Source: an uncultured Bacilli bacterium (lineage in GTDB: Bacteria > Bacillota_I > Bacilli_A > RF39 > UBA660). Taken from it: DNA of 64,000 nucleotides. The notes beneath the pieces are model-generated. The model was given only the letters and a program-made list of their open reading frames with translations. It was not told where the DNA came from and made no database searches. The position numbers and the translations under genes are program-made. Of this stretch, positions 53,212-61,249 are shown one piece after another. Position 1 is the stretch's first letter, and each line of letters begins with the position of its first letter. The stretch is taken from assembly GCA_934167465.1 (NCBI GenBank), contig CAKPKR010000004.1, positions 25,407-89,406 of the forward strand, written 5' to 3'.

Positions 53212-53628
53212 ATGAAAAAAATAATTAAAAGCAGAATATTTATTTTTGTATTAACAGCTGTAATATTTACTGGAGTTGGAGTATATGCAGCTAATACATA
53301 TAAAGCAAGTGATGTAGTATATAATGCCAGTGATGGAACAACAACTAATGTTGAAACTGTATTAAATGATATTTATAAAATTAAAACACAAGGAGATGCA
53401 ACAGAAAATGATATTTTAAATGGAAAAACGGCGGTAGTTCAAGGAAAGCTAATAACCGGTAATTTTTCAAAAACAACAACTAAAAGCTATCCGGTTGCTA
53501 TGTATATAGAAGGTACATCCGGTTGTTACGCGAGATTTATTGTTAACAATAATACTATTTCGATTAGACAAGATATAGGTGGTTATTCTGGTAAAGAGGC
53601 TTCAGCTACATTAACTATAACTCAATAA
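53212..53628 (+). CDS. Small exported protein sharing promoter and N-terminus with the DGR-type target
   Basis: 138 residues. The signal/anchor at 1-27 and the module TYKASDVVYNASDGTTTNVET then LNDIY closely match the 36611 protein. It continues with NDILNGKTAVVQGKLITGNF, a short motif common in phage-tail-like and surface proteins, and ends in a compact beta-rich domain (YIEGTSGCYARFIVNNN, SATLTITQ). The 3' end has somewhat mixed codon use but no clear GC jump. Surface-exposed; function unknown. Confidence 0.7.
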   Translation: MKKIIKSRIFIFVLTAVIFTGVGVYAANTYKASDVVYNASDGTTTNVETVLNDIYKIKTQGDATENDILNGKTAVVQGKLITGNFSKTTTKSYPVAMYIEGTSGCYARFIVNNNTISIRQDIGGYSGKEASATLTITQ

Positions 53629-53655
53629 AATATATTTTATTTATTCATAAAATCC

Positions 53656-53790
53656 TTGTTTTTTCATATAATATTGTGTTATAATACTAATGGCTTTTTC
53701 AAATAAGCACATTATGAATTCTTATATCGGTGCTCTAAAGAGTGGTATAAGTTCGAAGTAATGGAAGAAATAACAAAAGGAGGAAAGAAA
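53656..53790 (+). promoter_or_regulatory. rpsB promoter and structured leader
   Basis: TTGTTT (53656-53661), 18-bp spacer, TATAAT (53680-53685). About 100 nt of leader contain a CTTATA/TATAAG stem with an inner CTCT/AGAG stem (53721-53751). Such leaders are often bound by S2 for autoregulation; I infer the same here. Confidence 0.5.
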
Positions 53791-53791
53791 A

Positions 53792-54805
53792 ATGGCAGTA
53801 GTGTCAATGAGTTATTTATTAGAAGCAGGTGTTCACTTTGGTCACCAAACTAAAAGATGGAACCCTAAAATGAAAGAATACATTTTTACATCAAGAGATG
53901 ATATTTATATTATCGACTTACAAAAAACAGCAAAAATGATTGAGGAAGCTTATGCAGCTTTAAAAACTATCGTTGCTAATGGTGGTAAAGTATTATTTGT
54001 TGGAACTAGAAAACAAGCTAGTGAAGCAATAAGAGAAGAAGCATTAAGAAGCGACTCATATTATGTAGATGAAAGATGGTTAGGTGGAACATTAACTAAC
54101 TTTAGAACAATTAGAAAAAGAGTTAAAAGATTAGAAGATATTGAAAGAATGGAAAAAGATGGTACATTCGATAAACTACCTAAAAAAGAAGTATTTGGTC
54201 TAAAAAAAGAATATGATAAATTAAATAAATTATTATGTGGAATTAGAAATATGAATAAATTACCACAAGCTATGTTTATAGTAGATCCTTCTAAAGAAGA
54301 AATTGCTATAAGAGAAGCTAGAAAATTAAATATTCCAGTATTTGGTATTGTAGATACAAATTGTGATCCAGATATGGTTGATTATGTAATTCCTGGTAAT
54401 GATGATGCTATTAGAGCAGTAAAATTAATAACTGGTGTTATGGCTAATGCAATTGTAGAAGCTAATGGTGGTAAATTAGTTGACTATGTTAAAGAAGAAG
54501 ATTCAAAAAGTGCTGAAAGCATTATGGAAAGAGCATTAGAAACAGTTAAAAGAAAAGAAGATAGACCAAGAAGAAATTTTGATAATAAAAATAATAAAAA
54601 ATCTTTCGATAAAAATGTAAAAAAAGAAAATCCTAAAAAAGAAATAGCTAAAGAAGAAGTAAAAGAAGTTAGAATTGAAAAAAAAGAAGAAAAAGCTGAT
54701 TTAACTAAATTAACAGTTTCTGAACTTCGTGATATGGCAAAAGCTAAAGAAATAAAAGGATACTCAACAATGAAAAAAGCAGAGCTTTTAGAAGCTTTAA
54801 AATAA
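53792..54805 (+). CDS. rpsB: 30S ribosomal protein S2 with C-terminal extension
   Basis: 337 residues, against about 230-260 usual. The S2 core (1 to about 230) has MSYLLEAGVHFGHQTKRWNPKM, DERWLGGTLTNFRTI and VDPSKEEIAIREARKLNIPV. The extension begins with Lys/Glu/Asn low-complexity sequence and ends in LTVSELRDMAKAKEIKGYS then KKAELLEAL, a SAP/Rho-N-like helical motif that could bind nucleic acid. Strong AGGAGG site. It is followed by tsf after a weak hairpin at 54812-54834. Confidence 0.95.
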   Translation: MAVVSMSYLLEAGVHFGHQTKRWNPKMKEYIFTSRDDIYIIDLQKTAKMIEEAYAALKTIVANGGKVLFVGTRKQASEAIREEALRSDSYYVDERWLGGTLTNFRTIRKRVKRLEDIERMEKDGTFDKLPKKEVFGLKKEYDKLNKLLCGIRNMNKLPQAMFIVDPSKEEIAIREARKLNIPVFGIVDTNCDPDMVDYVIPGNDDAIRAVKLITGVMANAIVEANGGKLVDYVKEEDSKSAESIMERALETVKRKEDRPRRNFDNKNNKKSFDKNVKKENPKKEIAKEEVKEVRIEKKEEKADLTKLTVSELRDMAKAKEIKGYSTMKKAELLEALK

Positions 54806-54858
54806 AAAGAAAGATGATTATTTATTAATCATCTTTAACTTTAAAAAGGAGGAAAATT

Positions 54859-55737
54859 ATGATAAGTGCTAGTTTAGTAAAAGAACTAAGAGAAAAAACT
54901 GGAGCTGGAATGCTAGATTGTAAAAAAGCATTAGAAGCAACAGATGCAAATATTGATGCTGCAATTGATTGGTTAAGAGAAAAAGGAATTTCAAAAGCAG
55001 CTAAAAAATCAGATAGAATTGCTGCAGAAGGTGTGGCTGAAATTAAAATAGATGGTAACGAAGCTGCAATAGTTGAAGTTAATTCTGAAACAGATTTTGT
55101 TGCTAAAAACGAAGAATTTAAATCAATGGTAGATACAATTCTTAATACAATTTTAAGTTCAAATGCATCAACAGTAGAAGAATTACTACAAGAAAAAACT
55201 GAATCAGGAGAAACAATAGAAAATCTAATTGTTTCAAGAACCGCAACAATTGGTGAAAAATTATCTTTAAGAAGATTTGCTAAAGTAACTAAAACTGATA
55301 CTGAATCATTTGGTGAATATATTCATATGGGTGGTAAAATTGCTGTTTTAACACTTTTAGATGGTGCAAACAGTGAGGTTGCTAAAGAAGTATCAATGCA
55401 CGCAGCAGCAATGAGACCAATGTATGTTAAATCTACAAATGTTCCAACAGATGTTTTAGATAAAGAAAAAGCAATAATGAGAGAACAATTGATAAATGAA
55501 GGTAAACCAGAAGATAGAATTGAAAATATCTTAGTAGGAAAAGTAAAAAAATATTATGAAGAAGTTTGCTTAGAAAACCAAATTTTCGTAAAGGCTGAAA
55601 ATAAAGAAACAGTTGGTGATTTCGTTGCTAAAAATGGAGGAACAATCATTAATATGATTCGTTTCGAAGTTGGTGAAGGAATGGAAAAAAGAGAAGAAAA
55701 TTTTGCAGAAGAAGTAGCAAAACAAATAAATGGATAA
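54859..55737 (+). CDS. tsf: Elongation factor Ts
   Basis: A 292-residue guanine-nucleotide exchange factor for EF-Tu. The N-terminal UBA domain has LVKELREKTGAGMLDCKKALEA-type sequence; the exchange loop is VNSETDFVAKN; the dimerisation domain includes HMGGKIAVL and HAAAMRPMYV. Length is normal. Start after AAAGGAGG. A terminator follows, and pyrH, normally next, is absent. Confidence 0.96.
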   Translation: MISASLVKELREKTGAGMLDCKKALEATDANIDAAIDWLREKGISKAAKKSDRIAAEGVAEIKIDGNEAAIVEVNSETDFVAKNEEFKSMVDTILNTILSSNASTVEELLQEKTESGETIENLIVSRTATIGEKLSLRRFAKVTKTDTESFGEYIHMGGKIAVLTLLDGANSEVAKEVSMHAAAMRPMYVKSTNVPTDVLDKEKAIMREQLINEGKPEDRIENILVGKVKKYYEEVCLENQIFVKAENKETVGDFVAKNGGTIINMIRFEVGEGMEKREENFAEEVAKQING

Positions 55738-55760
55738 GGATTTCTTATCCTTTTAATTTT
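55730..55760 (+). terminator. Intrinsic terminator after tsf
   Basis: GGATAAG and CTTATCC flank a short loop over the tsf stop codon, followed by a T-rich run. The 240 bp up to frr hold no credible gene; a 23-codon open frame at 55898 is too short to support. Confidence 0.75.
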
Positions 55761-56000
55761 AAAAAATCCAAGTTATAAGTTTAAAAAATATAAAAGAATT
55801 AGTAAAAGAGATATAAAAACATATCATTATAACTTTGATTGTATTTTTTGTAATAGTTTAGTTTTTTTACAAATAATTTAGATTTCAAAGGAACAAACAT
55901 GAAAAAGGAAAACATTAAATATAAAGAAACTAACTATTTCTTTTTTCTAAATATTATGTTAAAATTATAATGAATAGTATAATGTAGGAGAGGAAAAAAT

Positions 56001-56543
56001 ATGGAAGAAATTTTATTAGAAACAGAAGAAAGAATGAATAGCACAATTGAAAATATGGAAAAGAGATTATTAAATATTAGAGCAGGTAGAGCTAATCCTG
56101 CAATATTAGATGGTGTAATGGTGGAATATTATGGAGTACCTACACCATTAATTCAGTTAGCAACTATTTCAATACCTGAAGCTAGAATGTTACAAGTTAA
56201 ACCATTTGATAGATCAAGTATTGGTGCTTTAGAAAAAGCTATATTTGAAGCTAACATTGGAATTACTCCAAATAATAATGGTGAAGTAATTATTTTAAAT
56301 ATTCCGGCTTTAACAGAAGAAACAAGAAGAGAATATGTTAAACAAGCTAAAACTATTGCTGAAGAATGTAAAATAGCTCTAAGAAATATTAGACAAGATG
56401 CTAACAATGATATTAAAAAATTAGAAATAACAGAAGATGAAATTAAAACTGGACAAGAAGAAGTTCAAGAATTAATCAATAAATTTAATAAAATTGTAGA
56501 TGAAAAATTAAAAATCAAAGAAACAGAATTGATGACAGTTTAA
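56001..56543 (+). CDS. frr: Ribosome recycling factor
   Basis: A 180-residue protein that, with EF-G, splits post-termination ribosomes. Family motifs: LNIRAGRANPAILDGV, VEYYGVPTPL, MLQVKPFDRSSIGALEKAI, GITPNNNGEVI and ETRREYVKQAK. Strong AGGAGAGG site and its own promoter (TATAAT-like near 55970). Separated from tsf by an intergenic gap with no pyrH. Confidence 0.96.
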   Translation: MEEILLETEERMNSTIENMEKRLLNIRAGRANPAILDGVMVEYYGVPTPLIQLATISIPEARMLQVKPFDRSSIGALEKAIFEANIGITPNNNGEVIILNIPALTEETRREYVKQAKTIAEECKIALRNIRQDANNDIKKLEITEDEIKTGQEEVQELINKFNKIVDEKLKIKETELMTV

Positions 56544-56560
56544 ATAATTGTCATTTTTTC
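56530..56560 (+). terminator. Intrinsic terminator
   Basis: ATGACA and TGTCAT pair across the frr stop codon, followed by T6. Confidence 0.7.
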
Positions 56561-56616
56561 TTTTAAAACATATTTTTTAGTGTTATAATAATTGATAAAA
56601 AGTGAGGTCTATTAAT

Positions 56617-57423
56617 ATGAATGATTATATATTTGTAAATGAAAAAAATTTAGAAAATGTTTGCATGAACTATATTACTAAAAAAGTACCATTTTATGAT
56701 TATATTTTTGATTTTCACGAAGATTTAGCAATCGTTAGAAATAATTTTCAATATGGTTATATTAATAAAAAAGGTAATATTGAAATTCCAATTATTTATG
56801 ATTACGCATATGACTTCAGTAATGGAACTGCCAAAGTATATAAAAATAAAAAAACTTTTTATATTGATAAATATGGAAAAATAACAGAAAAAAAGAATGA
56901 TAAAAATGAAATACAAGAAAAAAAATTAATAAAATATTGTAATAATCAAAAATGGGGATTTATTAATAAAAAAGGAATTATAGTTATTAATAATAAATAT
57001 GATAATGTTCAAGATTTTTCTGAAAATTTGGCTGCAGTTGAAATAAATAGAAAATGGGGTTATATAGATAAAAATGGAAAAGAAATAATACCTTGCATTT
57101 ATAATAGTACGATGAAATTTTCTGAAAACTTAGCCGTAGTAGAAAAAAATAGTAGATATGGTTATATAAATAAAGACGGAAAACTAGCTATTCCTTTTAT
57201 GTATGATAGTGCTTATAGTTTTAGTGAAGGGGTAGCAATTGCAAAGAAAGATAATGAATTAATTTTAATATATAATCAAATAAAATTAAATAAAGAATTA
57301 GAAGAAAAACTTCAAAAAATATTATTTGTTTTTCCAAATGGATTTTATTACAATCCAGTAACAAATGAAATTAATTTAAATATTCCAAATGAATTAATTA
57401 ATGAAAAACAAAAAATAAAATAA
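56617..57423 (+). CDS. WG-repeat protein
   Basis: 268 residues; ATG 56617 chosen after GAGGTCT. About six WG-type beta repeats are visible: YGYINKKGNIEIPIIYDYA, WGFINKKGIIVINNKYDNV, WGYIDKNGKEIIPCIYN and YGYINKDGKLAIPFMYDSA, each followed by a FSEN/FSEG-LA-V strand. There is no signal peptide. WG repeats form beta structures in many bacterial proteins of unknown role. It sits alone between terminators. Confidence 0.85.
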   Translation: MNDYIFVNEKNLENVCMNYITKKVPFYDYIFDFHEDLAIVRNNFQYGYINKKGNIEIPIIYDYAYDFSNGTAKVYKNKKTFYIDKYGKITEKKNDKNEIQEKKLIKYCNNQKWGFINKKGIIVINNKYDNVQDFSENLAAVEINRKWGYIDKNGKEIIPCIYNSTMKFSENLAVVEKNSRYGYINKDGKLAIPFMYDSAYSFSEGVAIAKKDNELILIYNQIKLNKELEEKLQKILFVFPNGFYYNPVTNEINLNIPNELINEKQKIK

Positions 57424-57447
57424 AAATGATAAATTATCATTTTTTTT
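57423..57447 (+). terminator. Intrinsic terminator
   Basis: AATGATAA and TTATCATT, followed by T6. Confidence 0.7.
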
Positions 57448-57486
57448 AATAATTAAATATGATATAATTGACTAAGGTGATTTAAA

Positions 57487-57888
57487 GTGGAACAACTTAA
57501 TAGAAGTGAATTAAGAAAAAAAATAATGACAATATTATATCAAATAAGTGTATATTCAAGTAATAACATGAAATATGATGTTAATGATGTAATAAAAGAT
57601 GTAATGGAAGTTGATAATGAATTTGTTAAAGAAGTAGTATATGGAGTAATAACATATGAAAAAGAAATTAATTCTTTAGCGAACACTTATCTAGATGATT
57701 GGACAATAGATCGATTAGGACATACTGATAAAGCAATATTACAAATGGCAATATATGAACTTATGTATACGGATACACCTGATATAGTATGTATAAATGA
57801 AGCAATAGAACTTGCTAAAATATATAGTGATGATAGTGTAAGAAAAATGATAAATGGCGTATTAGATAAAATATATCATAATAAGTAG
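57487..57888 (+). CDS. nusB: Transcription antitermination factor NusB
   Basis: A 133-residue all-helical protein binding boxA RNA with NusE. It begins at GTG 57487, after AAGGTGATTTAAA; no better ATG exists nearby. The C-terminal part YLDDWTIDRLGHTDKAILQMAIYEL and CINEAIELAKIYSDD is typical. Its stop lies in the ribosome site of xseA, giving the common nusB-xseA-xseB operon. Confidence 0.93.
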   Translation: MEQLNRSELRKKIMTILYQISVYSSNNMKYDVNDVIKDVMEVDNEFVKEVVYGVITYEKEINSLANTYLDDWTIDRLGHTDKAILQMAIYELMYTDTPDIVCINEAIELAKIYSDDSVRKMINGVLDKIYHNK

Positions 57889-57897
57889 GTGATTAGT

Positions 57898-59160
57898 ATG
57901 AATGACAAATATTTAACAGTTACAGCTGTAACTCGTTATATAAAACATAAAATTGAAAGTGATATAAACCTTAGAAAAATATATATGAAAGGTGAAATTT
58001 CCAATTTTAAAGCACATTCAACTGGTCATTTTTATTTTTCCATAAAAGATGAAAATAGTGTAATTAAAGCAATAATGTTTAGTAGTAATGCTAAAAAATT
58101 AGGCTTTATTCCAACTGAAGGAATGAAAATATTAGTAACAGGAACAATTAGTTTATATGAAGCAACTGGAAACTACCAAATATATGTTGATGAATTAATT
58201 GAAGATGGGGTTGGTAATTTATATATTGCTTTTGAAAAATTAAAAGAAAAATTATCAAAAGAAGGATTATTTGATTTAAAATATAAAAAACAAATTCCTA
58301 AATATCCAACTAAAATAGGAATAGTTACAGCATCAACAGGCGCAGCTATAAGAGATATTTTATCAACTATTAAAAGAAGATATCCAATATGTGAAACTTA
58401 CCTTTTTCCTTGTTTAGTTCAAGGTGATACAGCATCAATTGATATTGTAAAAAAATTAAATCAAGCTGAAAATTTTGGCGTAGATGTTATTATCGTTGGC
58501 CGTGGTGGTGGATCATTTGAAGATATGAATTGTTTTAATGATGAAAATGTTGCCCGAACTGTATTTAAAATGCAAACACCAGTAATAAGTGCGGTTGGAC
58601 ATGAAGTAGATTACACAATAATTGATTTTGTAGCTGATTTAAGAGCTCCAACACCAACAGGAGCTGCTGAAATGGCTGTGCCTAATTTATTTGATTTATA
58701 TAATTTATTAAAACAATATAATATAAGATTAAATGAAGTAGTTTTAAAAAATATTAATTATAAAAAGCTAGTAATGGATAAACTAAAAACATCATATGTA
58801 ATTAAAAATCCAATGTTAATGTTTAATACAAAAAAACAAAATTTAGATATTAAAATAGAAAAAATTAATAATATTTTAAAAGAAAAAATCAATTTAAAAA
58901 AAGAAAAAATTAATTTAATTAAAAATAGTTATATAATAAAAAATCCAGAAATAATTTATAAAAATAAAAAGCAAAATTTTATAAGATTGATTGAGAAAAT
59001 TGAAATATTGAATCCAATGTCTATATTAAAAAGAGGTTATACAATTACTTATGTAAATGATAAAGTTATTAAAAGTGTTCAAGAAATTAATATTAATGAT
59101 TTGATTAAAATTAACTATCATGATGGCTATATTGAAGCTAAGGTTGAAAAGAAAGGATAA
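57898..59160 (+). CDS. xseA: Exodeoxyribonuclease VII large subunit
   Basis: 420 residues; ATG 57898 after TAGGTGATTAGT. The N-terminal OB fold has LTVTAVTRYIKHKIE and KGEISNFKAHSTGHFYFSIKDE. The catalytic region has IGIVTASTGAAIRDIL, VIIVGRGGGSFEDMNCFNDE and ISAVGHEVDYTIIDFVADLRAPTPTGAAE. A long coiled coil follows. With XseB it degrades single-stranded DNA. Confidence 0.95.
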   Translation: MNDKYLTVTAVTRYIKHKIESDINLRKIYMKGEISNFKAHSTGHFYFSIKDENSVIKAIMFSSNAKKLGFIPTEGMKILVTGTISLYEATGNYQIYVDELIEDGVGNLYIAFEKLKEKLSKEGLFDLKYKKQIPKYPTKIGIVTASTGAAIRDILSTIKRRYPICETYLFPCLVQGDTASIDIVKKLNQAENFGVDVIIVGRGGGSFEDMNCFNDENVARTVFKMQTPVISAVGHEVDYTIIDFVADLRAPTPTGAAEMAVPNLFDLYNLLKQYNIRLNEVVLKNINYKKLVMDKLKTSYVIKNPMLMFNTKKQNLDIKIEKINNILKEKINLKKEKINLIKNSYIIKNPEIIYKNKKQNFIRLIEKIEILNPMSILKRGYTITYVNDKVIKSVQEININDLIKINYHDGYIEAKVEKKG

Positions 59161-59164
59161 TAGT

Positions 59165-59383
59165 ATGGAAAAGAAAAAATTTGAAGATAAGATATTAGAA
59201 TTAGATACTATAATTAATGAACTTGAAAATGGTGAAATTGATTTAGATGAGTCAATTAATAAATATACTAAAGCAATGAAATTAATTAAAGAATGTGATG
59301 AAGAACTAAAAAATGTTGAAGAAAAGGTAAATAAAATAGTATCAGAAAATAATGAAATAAAGGATTTTGAAGTCGAGGAATAA
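59165..59383 (+). CDS. xseB: Exodeoxyribonuclease VII small subunit
   Basis: A 72-residue helical hairpin; ATG 59165 after AAAGGATAATAGT, 4 bp beyond the xseA stop. The core FEDKILELDTIINELENGEIDLDESINKYTKAM contains the family pattern ELE-x-G-E-DLDESI. Confidence 0.93.
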   Translation: MEKKKFEDKILELDTIINELENGEIDLDESINKYTKAMKLIKECDEELKNVEEKVNKIVSENNEIKDFEVEE

Positions 59384-59384
59384 C

Positions 59385-59466
59385 TTGACTTTTTTTCTTA
59401 AAAAAAGTATTATAATCAACAGTTGTATAATAGATGAAAAAATACTAATAAAATAGTATTTTTTTA
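59385..59466 (+). promoter_or_regulatory. spoIVB promoter with attenuator-like leader
   Basis: TTGACT (59385-59390), 17-bp spacer, TATTAT (59408-59413). About 20 nt into the transcript AATACT (59441-59446) pairs with AGTATT (59455-59460) before T5, a terminator that lies upstream of the spoIVB start codon. Transcription may therefore be attenuated. Confidence 0.5.
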
Positions 59467-59519
59467 TTTTTATATTTAATAATAATAATGTAGTCTGTAT
59501 TTAAAAGGAGACGATGAAA

Positions 59520-60494
59520 ATGTTTTTTAAAAAAATAAAAAAACCATTGTCAATTCTTCTTTTAACTATTTTTATTATACCAATAAATATATTTGCTTAT
59601 TCTGATTATATAATTCCGGGTGGTGAAAATATTGGTATAGAAGTTAAAACAAATGGAGTATTAGTTGTAGGTGTTTATGAAATTGATGGAAAATTTCCAG
59701 CAACAGATTCAGGGTTAAAAATTGGTGATATTATTACTAAAATAGATAACAAGAATATTTCATCTATAAGTGAATTAGGTTCTTTATTAAATAAAACAGA
59801 ATTACCAATATCATATATGAGAAATAATAAAGAATATAATACTACTTTGAAATTAGTTAATGTTAATGGTGAATATAAAACAGGATTATATGTTAAAGAT
59901 ACTATAACTGGAGTTGGAACTTTAAGTTATATCGATCCAAATACTCGTTTATATGGGGCACTAGGCCATGAAATAATTGAATCTAGTACTGGTGTTATGT
60001 TAGAAACTAATAATGGTAGTATTTTTGAATCAACTGTTTTAAATATCGAAAGAAGTGAAAATGGTAATCCTGGTAGTAAGATAGCAGATTTAAAATTAGA
60101 AAACAAAAAAGGAACTATATTTGAAAATACTACTAAAGGAATATTCGGAAAATATACGAGTAATTTACCAAATAAAAAACAATATAAAGTAGCAACTCCG
60201 AATGAAATTAAAACTGGACCCGCTATAATATATACTGTTTTAAATGGAAATGAAATAAAAGAATATTCTATTAATATAATAAAAATAAATAAAAATGATA
60301 CTAAAAATATTCTATTTGAAATAACTGACAAAGAATTATTAAATAAAACTGGTGGAATTATTCAAGGAATGAGTGGATCACCGATTATTCAAGGAGAAAA
60401 TATAATTGGTGCAGTTACCCATGTTGTAGTTGATAATCCTAGTAAGGGATATGGTATATTTATAACGAAAATGTTAGAAGAAGCTGAAAATTAA
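59520..60494 (+). CDS. spoIVB: SpoIVB-like S55 serine peptidase with PDZ domain
   Basis: 324 residues from ATG 59520, which is 9 bp after GGAG; ATG 59514 is only 3 bp away from it. Signal/anchor at about 8-28. PDZ domain at about 40-115 (FPATDSGLKIGDIITKID). The S55 peptidase domain has GALGHEI (catalytic His) and GMSGSPIIQ (catalytic Ser). In Bacillus SpoIVB cleaves SpoIVFA to activate sigma-K. No other late sporulation genes are in this window. Shorter than the Bacillus protein but with the active site intact. Confidence 0.9.
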   Translation: MFFKKIKKPLSILLLTIFIIPINIFAYSDYIIPGGENIGIEVKTNGVLVVGVYEIDGKFPATDSGLKIGDIITKIDNKNISSISELGSLLNKTELPISYMRNNKEYNTTLKLVNVNGEYKTGLYVKDTITGVGTLSYIDPNTRLYGALGHEIIESSTGVMLETNNGSIFESTVLNIERSENGNPGSKIADLKLENKKGTIFENTTKGIFGKYTSNLPNKKQYKVATPNEIKTGPAIIYTVLNGNEIKEYSINIIKINKNDTKNILFEITDKELLNKTGGIIQGMSGSPIIQGENIIGAVTHVVVDNPSKGYGIFITKMLEEAEN

Positions 60495-60520
60495 GAGTAG
60501 TTTATCTACTCTTTTATTTT
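60495..60520 (+). terminator. Intrinsic terminator
   Basis: AGAGTAG and CTACTCT pair around a short loop after the spoIVB stop, followed by a T-rich run. Confidence 0.8.
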
Positions 60521-60539
60521 AAATGATTTTCGTTCTTAA

Positions 60540-60832
60540 AATTTTAATTGGTATTTTAAGGTAAAAATTGGATAAAATAATAAAAAATATGTAAAAAAAA
60601 TAATTTTAAGTTTCGGTAAAAATAAAATTTGATAAATACCAGTTGATCCCATAATGACAATAGTATCATTAAATACATTTAATTTTTTAATTCTTTCATC
60701 TAAATTTTTAAAATCATTTAATTTATGATTAATTTCATATGGGTTAATTAGAACTTCTCCACAAGAACTAATTAAAGAAATCATGCTTTTTCCCTTAGCA
60801 ACATCAATTGCTAGTACATAATGTTCTTTCAT
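60540..60832 (-). pseudogene. IS110-family transposase, N-terminal remnant
   Basis: From ATG 60832 (AAGGGG upstream on the minus strand) the first 70 residues match the DEDD N-terminal domain of IS110 transposases: YVLAIDVAKGKSMISLI (first catalytic Asp), ISSCGEVLINPYEI and IVIMGSTGIY, where MEATGHY is usual. After that the sequence loses similarity and stops, so more than 250 residues are missing. It is a truncated, inactive copy. Confidence 0.75.
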
Positions 60833-61249
60833 AATGAACCCCTTCTTTAGCAATTAGACTCTTCGTACTTCTTACTCCTCATCACGCTTGTTATATAAGT
60901 AGTTAGATAATAAATTTAAAACCTTATATTCTTAAACTAGGATAATAAAAAGAAAGAACTAGTTCGTCAAACGTATGGATACTTAAAACCCTTGTTATAA
61001 TTTGTCTAAAATCAATCGCTGCATTACTCATTTTATAAATTGAGTAATGATTATTCTATCATAAATTGATGATTATAGAAATTTCATCAATTTACATCTT
61101 AAATTATACGTGATATAATATGAGTATAAGTTTTATAAATGTTAAAATAAAAACTGATAAAAATTATCATCTTTTAACTTTACTATTTTTTAGGTTTTGA
61201 CTTTGACATTTACAAATTTAAATTTATTTATGAATCGAGGTCCACTATA
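60833..61249 (-). other. Non-coding region upstream of the IS110 remnant; candidate left end/bridge-RNA region
   Basis: About 417 bp with no gene. On the minus strand it precedes the transposase start, the place where IS110 elements encode their bridge RNA. An ATTACTCAATTTATAAAATGAGTAAT-like hairpin (arms ATTACTCA/TGAGTAAT, about 61021-61048) is present. Element ends and RNA loops are not demonstrable by eye. The part beyond about 61100 belongs to the promoter region of the 61250 gene. Confidence 0.35.

Noticed and set aside
55898..55969. 23-codon open frame with a weak ribosome site between tsf and frr
   Set aside because: Too short, AT-rich, and overlapping the likely frr promoter; no independent support.
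60536..60853. Extending the IS110 fragment start to the Met near 60850
   Set aside because: The AAGGGG site and family alignment place the start at 60832.
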